From contig NZ_NCSU01000008.1 in NCBI RefSeq assembly GCF_002088945.1, forward strand, positions 157,994 to 221,993: a stretch of 64,000 nucleotides of DNA. Reading direction: 5' to 3'. Shown here piece by piece: positions 37,596 through 49,266 of the stretch. The position numbers and the translations under genes were made by a program. The DNA is from Henriciella pelagia (GTDB taxonomy: Bacteria > Pseudomonadota > Alphaproteobacteria > Caulobacterales > Hyphomonadaceae). Below the pieces are notes generated by a model that was not told the DNA's origin, made no database searches, and was given only the letters and a program-made list of their open reading frames with translations. How positions within the stretch are numbered: position 1 is the first letter of the stretch; the number at the start of each line of letters is the position of its first letter.

Positions 37596-37651
37596 GACCG
37601 GCCGTCTTGCCGGTCTACGCTGTCCGGCCCCTCGTGGCCGGATTTGTGTTT
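37596..37651 (+). terminator. Two hairpins after 5S, the second terminator-like
   Basis: GACCGGC/GCCGGTC (37596-37602 with 37609-37615) followed by TCCGGCC/GGCCGGA (37623-37629 with 37636-37642) and TTTGTGTTT. It may partly stop rrn transcription or be a processing signal, since tRNA-fMet follows 40 bp later. Confidence 0.55.
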
Positions 37652-37690
37652 CCGGGGCTTCGCATTTATGTGTGGTTCCACCAAAGCTGA

Positions 37691-39310
<1,620 letters not shown>

Positions 39311-39425
39311 GACCCTTTCCGATATGCCAACCTCGCATGATATCGCGCAAGCGCTTCGGCGAGATCAATCGCCCAAGATGGGGCTATTTCCCCAGAAAAT
39401 TCGTCCTCGGGAGGTTCAGTTGGCT

Positions 39426-39454
39426 TCGCGATCGCCTTTGGAAGGCGACCGCGA
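39426..39454. repeat. Long imperfect hairpin upstream of the recombinase gene
   Basis: A 13-bp inverted repeat with one mismatch (39426-39438 with 39442-39454) and a 3-nt loop. It lies in the 195-bp gene-free space between the recombinase start and the DUF736 stop. No T-run, so probably not a terminator; it may bind a regulator. Confidence 0.5.
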
Positions 39455-39494
39455 GACACGAGTTTGGGGTATTTGCGGTTCACGGTCCGATAGG

Positions 39495-39520
39495 CAGAAG
39501 CTGATCTAGTTCAGCTTCTG
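39495..39520. repeat. Perfect 10-bp hairpin at the 3' end of the DUF736 gene
   Basis: CAGAAGCTGA/TCAGCTTCTG around TCTAGT, covering the DUF736 stop codon (39506-39508). Possibly a 3' stabiliser or weak terminator of the transfer operon. Confidence 0.5.
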
Positions 39521-39817
39521 ACGGTTCCAGACCAGCACGCCGCTGCCATCTTCTTCCTTCTCGAAAAAGGCAGCTCTCAGTGGCTTCTCGAACCCCGGAT
39601 CATCCAGCTTGACGGCCAGGTATGGAGTTTCGCCATCCTTGCTTTCCTCGCGCCAGGCGGCGCCGAGTTCTGCGCCTCCGGCGAAGATCCGATAGTCCGG
39701 GCCGCCTTCGGCTTTCTCGGTCACCGGGACCATCTGGGCTTTCACATTGATTGTCATGGTCCGGATCGTCCCGGTCCATTTGCCATCCTTCTGGCTGAAG
39801 GTGCCAATTGTCGCCAT
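39506..39817 (-). CDS. DUF736 family protein
   Basis: 103 residues: MATIGTFSQKDGKWTGTIRTMTI, then GPDYRIFAGGAELGAAWRE and PYLAVKLDDPGFEKPLRAAFFE, the standard DUF736 pattern. These small proteins are a hallmark of alphaproteobacterial trb-type integrative elements; function unknown. AAAGGAGAA precedes its ATG, inside the end of the DUF2274 gene (5-bp separation from that stop). Confidence 0.93.
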   Translation of the reverse strand: MATIGTFSQKDGKWTGTIRTMTINVKAQMVPVTEKAEGGPDYRIFAGGAELGAAWREESKDGETPYLAVKLDDPGFEKPLRAAFFEKEEDGSGVLVWNRQKLN

Positions 39818-39819
39818 TG

Positions 39820-40056
39820 CTATTCTCCTTTGCTGGCTCTGGCATGAAGGGCCTTGCGGGCCCGCTTGAACCCGGCATCCGATGCGAGGAAGGTTTCCAG
39901 CATGACAGGAACCAGGGTTTCGGGTTTCTCTTCGGCGCCATAGGTCTCGGCATAGATCGCCGCATAGTCGGCAAGCGCGGACGCGAGATCGGGTTCAACA
40001 GAGAGGGTCAGTTTGACCGGCGTGCGATCCGGCAGTTGGGCAATGCGAAGGCTCAT
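39820..40056 (-). CDS. DUF2274 family protein
   Basis: 78 residues: MSLRIAQLPDRTPVKLTLSVEPDLASALADYAAIY, typical DUF2274. The start resembles a ribbon-helix-helix N-terminus. Regularly found directly after trbI in these islands, as here, where its ATG shares one base with the trbI stop (TGATG). Confidence 0.92.
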   Translation of the reverse strand: MSLRIAQLPDRTPVKLTLSVEPDLASALADYAAIYAETYGAEEKPETLVPVMLETFLASDAGFKRARKALHARASKGE

Positions 40057-41312
40057 CAGCGGCCTCCCTGAGAATAAGGCCGCAGCACGAGATCACGCGT
40101 CACGATGACCCGCACCGGCCAGCCGGGCCGGATACGAAGGGTCGGCTGGATGCCGAGGTTGCGATCAACGACGCGCTCCCCGGCCTCAGACACGCTGTCG
40201 CCGAACCCGCGCCGTATGGCACGTTCGATATCATCCTCGTCTGATCCTAGTTCCGCGCCGATGCCGAGAACGGTCGCAAGACCAGCGGCGACAAATACCC
40301 GGTCCCAGTGATGGTCTGTGCGGTCAGAAAGGCCCGCAAAACCCCGCTTGTCTGCGGCAGGTTCAGATATCTGCACAGAACTGCCATCCGGGAAGATCAT
40401 TCGGTCCCAGATCAATAGTGCGCGCTGCTGGCCGAATGAGATTTCGGACTGGTAGCGCCCGATCAGCCGGGTACCCTGCGGAATGAGAAGATAAGCTCCG
40501 GTGACGGTGTCATAGACCGGCTGGGTGACCTGCCCGATGACCGAACCTGGCAGATCCGAGTTGAGGCCTGTCACAAGCGAAGCCGGGATAAGCGTGCCCG
40601 CCATGACCTGGTAGGGCGAGACCGGTGTCTCGAGATCATGCGGGTTGTAAATCGCCCCATCGCGTGCCTCGTCCGCGAAGGCGATCTTGCGGGCTTGCAA
40701 GTTGTCATCCTTACCTGGACCTGTCGGCAAGGCACCGGCGCTTTGGCTAGCGAGCGCCAGCAGCTCAGAGCCGAACGAGGCCGGAACTCCGGCAGACGGC
40801 AGGGATGCCGGCCCGATGCTCGGCCCAGCGCCAATGTCAAAGAATACGGAGGATTTGCCCGCTGCGTCGGCAAGCTTAGCCGCGACAAGACGTTCGGCCC
40901 GAAGGGCTTCATCTTCAGGCGAGGGCCTGAAATCATCCGAGGCTGCGACATCCCACTCCGGATCGAGCCCCCATTCGCGTTCCTCCGAAACCACTGTCCC
41001 GCCGAGGTCGCCGGCCATGGGTGCGCCAAGCTTTGGCGTTCCGGGCGACGGCGTCCAGGTCGCATACGACGAGGGAAGTTCTGCCAGTCCATCCGGCGCG
41101 CGCTTCGTGGCCGTGTTGTAAAGTTCCTGGCGATCCGCGGGATCGGCGGCCTTGGGCGGATCGAGCGCAATGGAGGCGGCAGCAAAAAGCCCCAGCACAC
41201 CGAGCCCGGCGCCGACCATCAGGACTTTCCGGTTGATCCGTGTGACGGGTCGCGGCCGCGCGCGCAGTTTCAGGGCATCGGCCTGCTGCGGGAAAGGGGC
41301 TGGCTCGCTCAT
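40056..41312 (-). CDS. trbI: Conjugal transfer protein TrbI
   Basis: 418 residues, VirB10-like. A cytoplasmic Pro-rich N-terminus, one transmembrane helix (VLMVGAGLGVLGLFAAASIAL, about 30-50), a periplasmic linker, and the C-terminal TrbI/VirB10 domain: SPYQVMAGTLIPASLVTGLNSDLPGSVIGQVTQPVYDT, LLIPQGTRLIGRYQSEISFGQQRALLIWDRMIFPDG and RPGWPVRVIVTRDLVLRPY. It spans the envelope in the type IV secretion core. Start overlaps trbG stop by 4 bp. Confidence 0.95.
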   Translation of the reverse strand: MSEPAPFPQQADALKLRARPRPVTRINRKVLMVGAGLGVLGLFAAASIALDPPKAADPADRQELYNTATKRAPDGLAELPSSYATWTPSPGTPKLGAPMAGDLGGTVVSEEREWGLDPEWDVAASDDFRPSPEDEALRAERLVAAKLADAAGKSSVFFDIGAGPSIGPASLPSAGVPASFGSELLALASQSAGALPTGPGKDDNLQARKIAFADEARDGAIYNPHDLETPVSPYQVMAGTLIPASLVTGLNSDLPGSVIGQVTQPVYDTVTGAYLLIPQGTRLIGRYQSEISFGQQRALLIWDRMIFPDGSSVQISEPAADKRGFAGLSDRTDHHWDRVFVAAGLATVLGIGAELGSDEDDIERAIRRGFGDSVSEAGERVVDRNLGIQPTLRIRPGWPVRVIVTRDLVLRPYSQGGR

Positions 41313-42316
41313 CCCTTGCTCCCGAACAGGCTCGCGAGACCAGACCTCGGTTCGCGTTTGCGGATCCGCACCACGGTCTGGGATTTCTCACCAAGGCGAA
41401 GCTCAGCGGCCCGGAAGAGATGATCGACAATGTAGTAATTGCCCTTGAGGCGATAATTGACGAGTTCGGCCTCGCCAGAAACGCCAAGGACAAAGAGGGG
41501 CGGGGCCTCCATGGTCGACAACCCTTCCGGCATCTGGATGAAAACCTGCCGCCCATCATCGAACACGCGGACGGGTCGCCAGTCTGGACGGTCACCATCG
41601 ATCAGGTAATCAAAGTCCAGCCGGTCGAGTGCAACACCCGGCATGATTGATGTCTCTTCCCGTGCGAGCGCTACGCTGTTGCGAGAGATGAGTTGCGAGA
41701 GCTCGTCGGCCGGATAGCGCCAAGACAACGCCGCCATATAGGTGCCGTCACCGCTCTCCAGTTCCAGATGATAGGTCCGCCGGTCTGTCGCAATCATGAG
41801 ATTGGTCGAGAGGCCGGCGCCGATCGGTTTGACCAGAACATGTGCGCGTGCTGTTCCGCCTGAACCGGAGGATGTATCTCCCACAATCCAGCGCACCGTA
41901 TCGCCAGCCGAGACAGAGACCAGCGTCTCGCCGGGCTGCAGCGCAATGTCGGAGACCTGTCCCGGCGCGGCATACAATCTGTACAGCGCCCCTTCTGTAT
42001 AGGGATAGACCTGAATGGCATTTACATAGCCGTCCACGGACGGTTCGATCCGGGCTTCTGATGTGCCCTTGCGGATCGTCTCGGAGGGCGAGGTATAGAC
42101 ACGGGTTACCGTGCGCTTGACCCCGTCGACCGGTTTCATCTGGCCGGGAAGCGGCAAAGGTGTTGGTGTTTCGACGATCTCGACAGGACGGGGCTCTGCG
42201 TCCTCGACCTGCGCGGCGGCGACAAACAGTTCCGGCTCGATCGGCGCGGCCTCCGGAACGCTGGCGCAGGCGGTGGCAAGGGCAAGTGTGGATACCAGTG
42301 TGAGAGTGCGGATCAT
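41309..42316 (-). CDS. trbG: Conjugal transfer protein TrbG
   Basis: 335 residues, VirB9-like outer-membrane-associated core protein. The signal/lipoprotein-like N-terminus MIRTLTLVSTLALATAC is followed by two VirB9 domains, with HVLVKPIGAGLSTNLMIATDRRTYHLELESG, YMAALSWRYPADEL, RPVRVFDDGRQVFIQMPEG and a C-terminal NYYIVDHLFRAAELRLGEKSQTVVRI. AGGAGAC precedes ATG 42314-42316, which overlaps the trbF stop (ATGA). Confidence 0.95.
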   Translation of the reverse strand: MIRTLTLVSTLALATACASVPEAAPIEPELFVAAAQVEDAEPRPVEIVETPTPLPLPGQMKPVDGVKRTVTRVYTSPSETIRKGTSEARIEPSVDGYVNAIQVYPYTEGALYRLYAAPGQVSDIALQPGETLVSVSAGDTVRWIVGDTSSGSGGTARAHVLVKPIGAGLSTNLMIATDRRTYHLELESGDGTYMAALSWRYPADELSQLISRNSVALAREETSIMPGVALDRLDFDYLIDGDRPDWRPVRVFDDGRQVFIQMPEGLSTMEAPPLFVLGVSGEAELVNYRLKGNYYIVDHLFRAAELRLGEKSQTVVRIRKREPRSGLASLFGSKG

Positions 42317-43008
42317 GGGTTGTCTCCTGTGACAAGGTCTTCGCCCCAATTGAGGCTGTGGATGTAGAGGCCGAGCGGGTTGGCGCGGAGCGTCGGCGCA
42401 TCGCGCGGCGGGGAGTGGATCAGGGTGAAGAGGCCGGTGAACCGTTTGACGCCGGTCAGCGCGCCATTCTCGTAGGTCTTCTCAAGCCAGCGCGCCTGGA
42501 AGGACTCGTCCGAGACGCGGACGACACTTACGACATCGACACTGCGCGAGCGACGTCCGATCTCGGCGAAGGGGTCATTGTCGCGGGCATAATCGCTGAG
42601 CGTGATGGCGGCCTTGTCGGTCACATAGTCATAGGCCGCCAACCAGTTCTGCCGGACAATGACCGGATCGATGGAAAGACTGCGGACATCGGAGATGAAG
42701 TTGGCGAGGTGATGGGCGACTTGCGCATCGGTCGGGTCGTAATTGGCGAGGGCAGGGCCGACGGCTTTCACAGAGCCTGTGTCGTCCACTTCGACCACAT
42801 ATGGCGTCACTGTGGATTGCAGGCTGCGCCAAACAAGGGCGGCTGAAGAGGCCGTCAGAAGGACCAGCAACCCGAGTGCCATCAGCCGCCAGTTCCTGGC
42901 CTGTACGCGGGCAGATCCGATCCGGTCATCCCAGATCTGGCCGGCTTTCTGGTAAGGCGTTTCGGGATGCGGGCTTTGCCCGTAATGGGTGGAAGTTCGC
43001 CTGAACAT
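42313..43008 (-). CDS. trbF: Conjugal transfer protein TrbF
   Basis: 231 residues, VirB8-like. After a short cytoplasmic part (TPYQKAGQIWDDRIGSARVQARNWR) comes one helix (LMALGLLVLLTASSAALVW), then the periplasmic domain with TPYVVEVDDTGSVKAVGPA, FISDVRSLSIDPVIVRQNWLAAYDYVTDKA and NPLGLYIHSLNWGEDL, all typical TrbF. The start at MFRRTSTHYG is chosen over an upstream in-frame start that would extend into trbL. Confidence 0.95.
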   Translation of the reverse strand: MFRRTSTHYGQSPHPETPYQKAGQIWDDRIGSARVQARNWRLMALGLLVLLTASSAALVWRSLQSTVTPYVVEVDDTGSVKAVGPALANYDPTDAQVAHHLANFISDVRSLSIDPVIVRQNWLAAYDYVTDKAAITLSDYARDNDPFAEIGRRSRSVDVVSVVRVSDESFQARWLEKTYENGALTGVKRFTGLFTLIHSPPRDAPTLRANPLGLYIHSLNWGEDLVTGDNP

Positions 43009-43012
43009 GGGA

Positions 43013-44332
43013 TCAGTCCTCGTCTCTTTGAAGTTTCGGGTTCTCACCAGCCATGCCGCGGTCGCCATCTTTTAGAGCGTGCACAGTGATCGCGCCGGCA
43101 TGCTGCAGGCGTTGTTCTGTGCGCAGGCGCCGGGCCCAGGCCGGGCTTGAACCGCTGGTTCCGGCATCGCTGACGCCCGTAGATGCTGTGCTCCCGCCGG
43201 TTGCCGCAAAGGCGGCTTCACTGCCGCGCCTGTAAGCATTTCGGGCGCCTTGCAAGGGCCGTCCGGCCATGCGCCGCATGGCGTCCGAGCCAGCCTGCGC
43301 CATACCTGTGGCTCCAGCGAGATGCCCGCGCCAGCCGGTGGCGCCGGAACCAAGCCGTCCAAGGTCATACGAGGTGCGAGCCGCGCCCGACATTGAGGCC
43401 CCGGCCTTGACCGCTGCCGACGCCCCGCCAATTGCGGCGCGTCCAGCAGCGATTGTGCCTGTGCCTGCGAGGATCGCGCCCGCACCCACAGCGGCTGTTG
43501 TGCCGACGACCGAACCGGCGCCAAGCTGCGGTGCCCCGGTGACAAGGCCTGACGCAATGCCCGGTGCGAACACGCCCATCCAGAGAAAGACGATGGCGGC
43601 CAGAACGGTCCCCATGACTTGCGCAAGGGTGACGTCGCCCGGGCCGGTGAAAGCATCGGTGATGGAGGTAAAGAGGGTCGAGCCGATGCCAATGACGACA
43701 GCGAGGACCATGAGCTTGATACCGGATGTGACGACATTGCCGAGGACGCGTTCGGCGAGAAAGCTGGTCCTGTTCCAGAGCGCGAACGGGATCAGCACGA
43801 ACCCAGCCAGCGTCGTTAGCTTGAACTCCAGGATCGCCACGAAAAGCTGCACCGCGAGTACGAAGAAGGCGACGAGGATGATCGTCCAGGCAAGAAACAT
43901 TACGGCAATCAGGATGAAATTGTGAAAGAAGCTGATCGGGCCGAGCATGTCGCCGATTTCGGCCAGCAAGGGTTCTGCCGCCTCGAACCCAACCCCGGCA
44001 ATATAGCCCGGTCGCATAAGGTCGCCTGCCGTCAGCGTGCTGGAGCCCGCCTTCACACCGAGGCTCGCGAAGCTCTCGAACACGATGTTGGCGAGCAGGG
44101 TGAAGTTGCCGATGATGAAGGCGAAGAAGCCGACATAGAGCACCTTCTTGAGGAGGCCCGACATGACGTCGGCATTCTGCGACAGCGCCCAGAAGAGACC
44201 GGCGAGCGTGATGTCTATGACTATCAGTGTGGTTGTCAGGTAAGCGACATCGCCGGCAAGCAGGCCGAAGCCTGAATCGATATAGGCAATGAAGGTTTCG
44301 AGGAACCGGTCGATGACGCCCATCTCTTCCAT
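43013..44332 (-). CDS. trbL: P-type conjugative transfer protein TrbL
   Basis: 439 residues, VirB6-like polytopic membrane protein. Hydrophobic segments cover about 25-320, including YLTTTLIVIDITLAGLFWAL, VLYVGFFAFIIGNFTLLANIVF, NFILIAVMFLAWTIILVAFFVLAVQLFVAILEFKLTTLAGFVLIPFALW and MGTVLAAIVFLWMGVFAPGIASGLV. The C-terminal 150 residues are Gly/Ala/Arg-rich and soluble. A second ATG nine bases in is an alternative start. Confidence 0.94.
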   Translation of the reverse strand: MEEMGVIDRFLETFIAYIDSGFGLLAGDVAYLTTTLIVIDITLAGLFWALSQNADVMSGLLKKVLYVGFFAFIIGNFTLLANIVFESFASLGVKAGSSTLTAGDLMRPGYIAGVGFEAAEPLLAEIGDMLGPISFFHNFILIAVMFLAWTIILVAFFVLAVQLFVAILEFKLTTLAGFVLIPFALWNRTSFLAERVLGNVVTSGIKLMVLAVVIGIGSTLFTSITDAFTGPGDVTLAQVMGTVLAAIVFLWMGVFAPGIASGLVTGAPQLGAGSVVGTTAAVGAGAILAGTGTIAAGRAAIGGASAAVKAGASMSGAARTSYDLGRLGSGATGWRGHLAGATGMAQAGSDAMRRMAGRPLQGARNAYRRGSEAAFAATGGSTASTGVSDAGTSGSSPAWARRLRTEQRLQHAGAITVHALKDGDRGMAGENPKLQRDED

Positions 44333-44338
44333 GACGGG

Positions 44339-45040
44339 TCAGTCTCCGAGGAAGGATTTAAGACGGGCCCGGCCGCGTTCGGCCTCTTCAAGCTCACGTG
44401 CCCGGTCGAAGGCTATGGCCCGGTAATGGGCGGCCATCAGCGCTTCCATCTGGATCAGCTGTTCGGCCGAGAGTGCACCGATCTGGTTGCCGGCCTGCAG
44501 GGCCTGGAGATTGCCGATGGCTGTCTGGCTCTCATCCACCAAGCCGGTCAGTGCCTCGGAATCCTCGGCATTGTTGCGCACGGTCTCAGCGACCATGAGG
44601 AGCGTGTGCTTGTGGGCATTGCGCGACTGGCGCCAGCGGGCGCGCGCATCCTCTACAAGTACATCGGACTGAGGCGGTGTGTCGCCATAGGTTTCAGGAT
44701 AGAGGTTCTCATACTCCTCCTCGACCTCCTCGACGCCGTAGCCAATCCCTTCGGCGTCGCGCATGAGTTCTCCGATGCGGCGGATGCGGTCGGCAATGAT
44801 GGCGCGGGCAACTTCGACAGGCAGGGTTTCCAAATCCCGCGCCATTTTCTCGATCATGTCGATCTCATGGGTGAGCTGGCGAACCTGGTTATCGATTTCC
44901 TGAAGCGCTCGCACGGCCTGCAGGATGTTCTGGGCGTGGTTGGCCGGGTCGTAGACAGCAAGCTGCGCCGAGGCGGGCGGGGCCATCAGGCCAGACAGCG
45001 GAATGGCAACAAGCGCGACGGAAGACAGAAGGGCTTTCAT
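44339..45040 (-). CDS. trbJ: P-type conjugative transfer protein TrbJ
   Basis: 233 residues, VirB5-like pilus-tip protein. Signal peptide MKALLSSVALVAIPLSGLMAPPASA, then AVYDPANHAQNILQAVRALQEIDNQVRQLTHEIDMIEKMARDLE, a long helical region usual for TrbJ, and ALQAGNQIGALSAEQLIQMEALMAAHYRA. Start set at ATG 45038-45040 by the signal peptide. Its 5' end is 10 bp past the trbE stop. No trbK entry-exclusion gene separates trbJ and trbL. Confidence 0.94.
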   Translation of the reverse strand: MKALLSSVALVAIPLSGLMAPPASAQLAVYDPANHAQNILQAVRALQEIDNQVRQLTHEIDMIEKMARDLETLPVEVARAIIADRIRRIGELMRDAEGIGYGVEEVEEEYENLYPETYGDTPPQSDVLVEDARARWRQSRNAHKHTLLMVAETVRNNAEDSEALTGLVDESQTAIGNLQALQAGNQIGALSAEQLIQMEALMAAHYRAIAFDRARELEEAERGRARLKSFLGD

Positions 45041-45050
45041 TTGGGGGCTC

Positions 45051-47489
45051 CTATTCAGCGGCGATTTGTGGGAGGGGTGCGCTCGGCTGCTCGGCCAGCA
45101 GGTCGGCGGCCCAGCCAAGCTGTTTCAGCTCCAGCCAGCTCCGGGCGAAGCCCGCTTCCGCGTCGGCCTCAAGACACTGATCCATGAGCTTCTGGTCGGC
45201 AGGGGAGGCGGCGCCGCAGAAGGCAAGCGCGACTTCGCCGAGGCCCAGCTCGAATAGCCGGCAGCCAAGCGGCGAGGTATAGTAATAGTCCCGCTTCGGG
45301 ATGGCCTTGGCGAGAATGTCGATCTGGCGGTCGTTCAGCCCGAAGCGGCGATAGATCGCCTGGGCAGTCGGTTCGAGTGCTCGCTCATTCGGCAGGAATA
45401 TCCGCGTCGGGCAGGACTCGATCAGGGCGGGCGCAATGGATGCCCCTTCAATGTCAGCAAGCGACTGGGTCGCAAACATGACCGCAACATTCTTCTTGCG
45501 CAGCGTTTTCAACCAGTCGCGCAGGCGAGCGGCAAATACCGGATGATCGAGAAACAGCCAGGCCTCATCAAGAATGAGCAGGGTGGGCTTGCCATCAAAC
45601 CTGTCTTCCAGACGATGGAAGAGATAGGTGATCACCGGCGCGACCGCAGACGGGGTCTGCATCAGTTCGTCCATCTCGAAGCAGGCGACCGATGACAGGT
45701 CGAGGGCCTCGCTGTCGCTGTCGAGCAGATTCCCGTATGCGCCTTCCAGCGTGTAGGGATGGAGGGCCGCTTTCAGCGTGTCCGATTGGAGGATGAGGCA
45801 GAGCCCCGTCAGGGTGCGTTCGGCGCGGGGGGCCGAAGCCAGAGATTTCAGCGCTTCCCAAAGCGTGGATTTGAGATCGGGTGTGATCGTTACGCCTTCG
45901 GCTTCCACTAGTCCGATCAGCCAGTCAGCCGCGAAACTCGCGCCGCGATCGGTGTCGATGTCCGCGAGCGGTTGCAGGCTGGGGCGTTCCTTACCGGCAA
46001 GCGGCAGCCAGGCACCATTCATGGCCAGTGTGATCGCGCGCGCCGAACGGCCCTTGTCGAACACGAAGACCTGCGCGTCCTCGTAGCGTTGCCATTGCGA
46101 TGCCAGGAGCGACAAGAGCACCGATTTGCCGGACCCGGTCGGCCCGACAATCAACGTGTGTCCGACATCGCCGACATGCAGGTTGAGCCGGAACGGTGTC
46201 GTGACTTCGGTTTGCGCTTCGATCAGGGCGCGATCTGCTAGATGCACATTCCACGCATCGCCGGCCCAGACCGACGAGATCGGCACAAGGTGAGCGAGGT
46301 TCAGCGTATGCAGGATCGGCTGGCGGACATTGGCATAGACTTGCCCCGGCAGAGACCCAAGCCAGGCTTCGACGGCGTTCAGCGTCTCGCGGATCGTCGT
46401 GAACCCGCGCCCATTGATCACGCGCTCCACGGCGCGTGTGCGCTCTTCGACTTCTTCACGCGAGGACCCCATCAAGGTCAGCGTGGTCGTGACATAGCCA
46501 TAGGAGACAAGATCCGAGCCGAGTTCCTGCAGCGCTGCATCGGCATCGGCGGCCTTGTTGTCGGCATCATTGTCGAGAAGTGCGGCCTGTTCGTTGAACA
46601 GTGTCTCCCGCAGGACCGCGCCGACGGATTTCCGCTTCGCAAACCAGTGTCGCCGCTTCTTGGCGAGGAGCTTTTCGGCCTCGGCCTTGTCCATCGCGAT
46701 GTATCGCGTTGTCCAGCGATAGGCGAAGCCAAGCCGGTTGAGTTCATCCAGCATGCCGGGCAGTGTCGAGGCCGGAAAGCCCAGCAAGGTCAGCGTCGCG
46801 AGGTGCGCCTCGCCAATCCGCGGCTCCAGCCCGCCTGCAAAGCTTTCATCGGCGAGCACCGCATCGAGAAAAACTGGCAGTTCCGGAACCGACACGTTGT
46901 GCCGTTTCGACGATATACAGGCATGGAGATAGGTAAGCGTCTCTTCATCCGAGAGCGGATGGATCTCATCCAGGGCCGTCGCAAGAAGATCGAGCGTCTG
47001 CGCGGCGCGTGTCTGGAAATGTTCGAGCCGCTGGCGCCAGTCCTCACCATCCCGCTTCTCGGGCCGCTCGATCAGCGCCTTCTCGGCCCGGCCCGTCGCA
47101 TCGGCCGGCGGGAGCCAGAGCAGCGTCAGATAATAGGCGCTCTCGAACTGGGCGCCGGTCTCTTCGGCGGCTGCGCGTCGTTCCTGCTCAATCAGCCAGG
47201 CTGCCGGGCATTCAAAAGAGCTTTCCTCTAGCGATACGGCTTCCGCCCGCACCGCTTCGAAGACGAGCGCCCAGCCGGACCCGAACCGGCGGAGAACATT
47301 GTTGACCCGTGCAGTGACTGCAACGAGTTCGGCTTCTGTCGAGCTTTCAAGGTCGGGGCCCCGATAGCGGAAGCTTGCCTGGAAGGCGCCGTCCTTGTTG
47401 AGGACGACGCCCGGCGCGACGAGGCACGCCCAGGGGAGGTAGTCTGAGAGGTGTGCCGGTTTCGCCGCGTATTCGGAAAGGTTCAGCAT
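45051..47489 (-). CDS. trbE: Conjugal transfer ATPase TrbE
   Basis: 812 residues, VirB4-family ATPase that powers pilus assembly. N-terminal CagE/TrbE/VirB domain (LPWACLVAPGVVLNKDGAFQASFRYRGPDL, LLGFPASTLPGMLDELNRLGFAYRWTTRYI). ATPase half: Walker A VGPTGSGKSVLLSLLA (about 458), VFVFDKGRSARAI, Walker B TLLILDEAWLFLD, and VAVMFATQSLADIEGA. C-terminal FGLNDRQIDILAKAIPKRDYYYTSPLG is a TrbE mark. Overlaps the trbD stop by 7 bp. Confidence 0.96.
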   Translation of the reverse strand: MLNLSEYAAKPAHLSDYLPWACLVAPGVVLNKDGAFQASFRYRGPDLESSTEAELVAVTARVNNVLRRFGSGWALVFEAVRAEAVSLEESSFECPAAWLIEQERRAAAEETGAQFESAYYLTLLWLPPADATGRAEKALIERPEKRDGEDWRQRLEHFQTRAAQTLDLLATALDEIHPLSDEETLTYLHACISSKRHNVSVPELPVFLDAVLADESFAGGLEPRIGEAHLATLTLLGFPASTLPGMLDELNRLGFAYRWTTRYIAMDKAEAEKLLAKKRRHWFAKRKSVGAVLRETLFNEQAALLDNDADNKAADADAALQELGSDLVSYGYVTTTLTLMGSSREEVEERTRAVERVINGRGFTTIRETLNAVEAWLGSLPGQVYANVRQPILHTLNLAHLVPISSVWAGDAWNVHLADRALIEAQTEVTTPFRLNLHVGDVGHTLIVGPTGSGKSVLLSLLASQWQRYEDAQVFVFDKGRSARAITLAMNGAWLPLAGKERPSLQPLADIDTDRGASFAADWLIGLVEAEGVTITPDLKSTLWEALKSLASAPRAERTLTGLCLILQSDTLKAALHPYTLEGAYGNLLDSDSEALDLSSVACFEMDELMQTPSAVAPVITYLFHRLEDRFDGKPTLLILDEAWLFLDHPVFAARLRDWLKTLRKKNVAVMFATQSLADIEGASIAPALIESCPTRIFLPNERALEPTAQAIYRRFGLNDRQIDILAKAIPKRDYYYTSPLGCRLFELGLGEVALAFCGAASPADQKLMDQCLEADAEAGFARSWLELKQLGWAADLLAEQPSAPLPQIAAE

Positions 47490-47737
47490 GAAAGATGTTC
47501 CTTGTGACGGGCAGACCGGATTGCGACGGGGAGAAAATCCGGATCGGACCGGGCCATGAGGACGGCTAGCGAGTGTCCCGCCACCCAGACCACAAGCCCC
47601 GGTATCCAGAGCCGGAGGCCGAGGGCCAAAGCTGCCGCGAGGGTCCCGATGGCGATGGCGGCCGAACGTGGCGCGCCGGCCATCAGGATGGGTTCGGCGA
47701 GCGAGCGGTGGAGGGGGATCTCGTAGCCATCGAGCAT
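47483..47737 (-). CDS. trbD: Conjugal transfer protein TrbD
   Basis: 84 residues, VirB3-like: GYEIPLHRSLAEPILMAGAPRSAAIAIG followed by one or two helices (TLAAALALGLRLWIPGLVVWVAGHSLAVLMA) and RSDPDFLPV, the family signature. Its start touches the trbC stop; its end overlaps trbE. Confidence 0.95.
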   Translation of the reverse strand: MLDGYEIPLHRSLAEPILMAGAPRSAAIAIGTLAAALALGLRLWIPGLVVWVAGHSLAVLMARSDPDFLPVAIRSARHKEHLSC

Positions 47738-48069
47738 CAGAGCACCGCGCCGCCGCCGAAGCTGAAGAAGGTCAGGAAGAACGATGTGGCCGCAAAGGCG
47801 ATCGACAGGCCGAACACGATCTGGATCAGTTTGCGGAATCCGCCAGAGGTCTCGCCGAATGCGAGCGTCAGCCCGGTCAGCGTGATGATGATCACCGCGA
47901 CAATCCGGGCGACAGGGCCTTCGATCGATTGCAGGATCTGGTCGAGTGGGCCTTCCCAGGGCATGCCCGTGCCCGCGGCATGGGCGGGGAGCGATAACAC
48001 GCTCACCGAAGCCAGCAGTACGCCGGCGTGAAGCGATCGGTTGAGGGCCTTTATCTGGTCGTAGAACAT
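47737..48069 (-). CDS. trbC: Conjugal transfer pilin TrbC
   Basis: 110 residues, VirB2-like prepilin. A signal peptide ends AHA (about 32), then GPLDQILQSIEGPVARIVAVIIITLTGLTLAFG and GFRKLIQIVFGLSIAFAATSFFLTFFSFG, the two helices of the pilin. In trb systems the mature pilin is cyclised by a TraF-type peptidase, which is not encoded in this window. Confidence 0.94.
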   Translation of the reverse strand: MFYDQIKALNRSLHAGVLLASVSVLSLPAHAAGTGMPWEGPLDQILQSIEGPVARIVAVIIITLTGLTLAFGETSGGFRKLIQIVFGLSIAFAATSFFLTFFSFGGGAVL

Positions 48070-48081
48070 CGGTCGGTCTCC

Positions 48082-49062
<981 letters not shown>

Positions 49063-49266
49063 GGCAGGGCGTGGTCCTCATCGCTGATGAGACCAAGATC
49101 ACGTCGTTGCCGGTCGCTGCACAGATGGGCTAGAAGGGGACCGAAGGATGGGGAAGGATAGGGAAGGAGCCCAAACGGGCCAGTATCTACGCCGAAGTTT
49201 TGCCAACGCTGTGGCGTTGTGGAAAATGAGTTGAAGAATACCCGGGAGAATCTTGGTACCTAGGGG
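49063..49266. promoter_or_regulatory. Divergent intergenic region between trbB and mkoA
   Basis: 204 bp without a gene. It holds a purine-rich stretch with GGAAGGATAGGGAAGGAG-like repeats (49140-49172) and a perfect 6-bp inverted repeat CAACGC/GCGTTG around TGTG (49204-49219). Promoters for both genes must lie here or upstream; none matches consensus well. Confidence 0.4.

Noticed and set aside
46242..47231. Plus-strand open frame of 329 codons
   Set aside because: Antisense to trbE.
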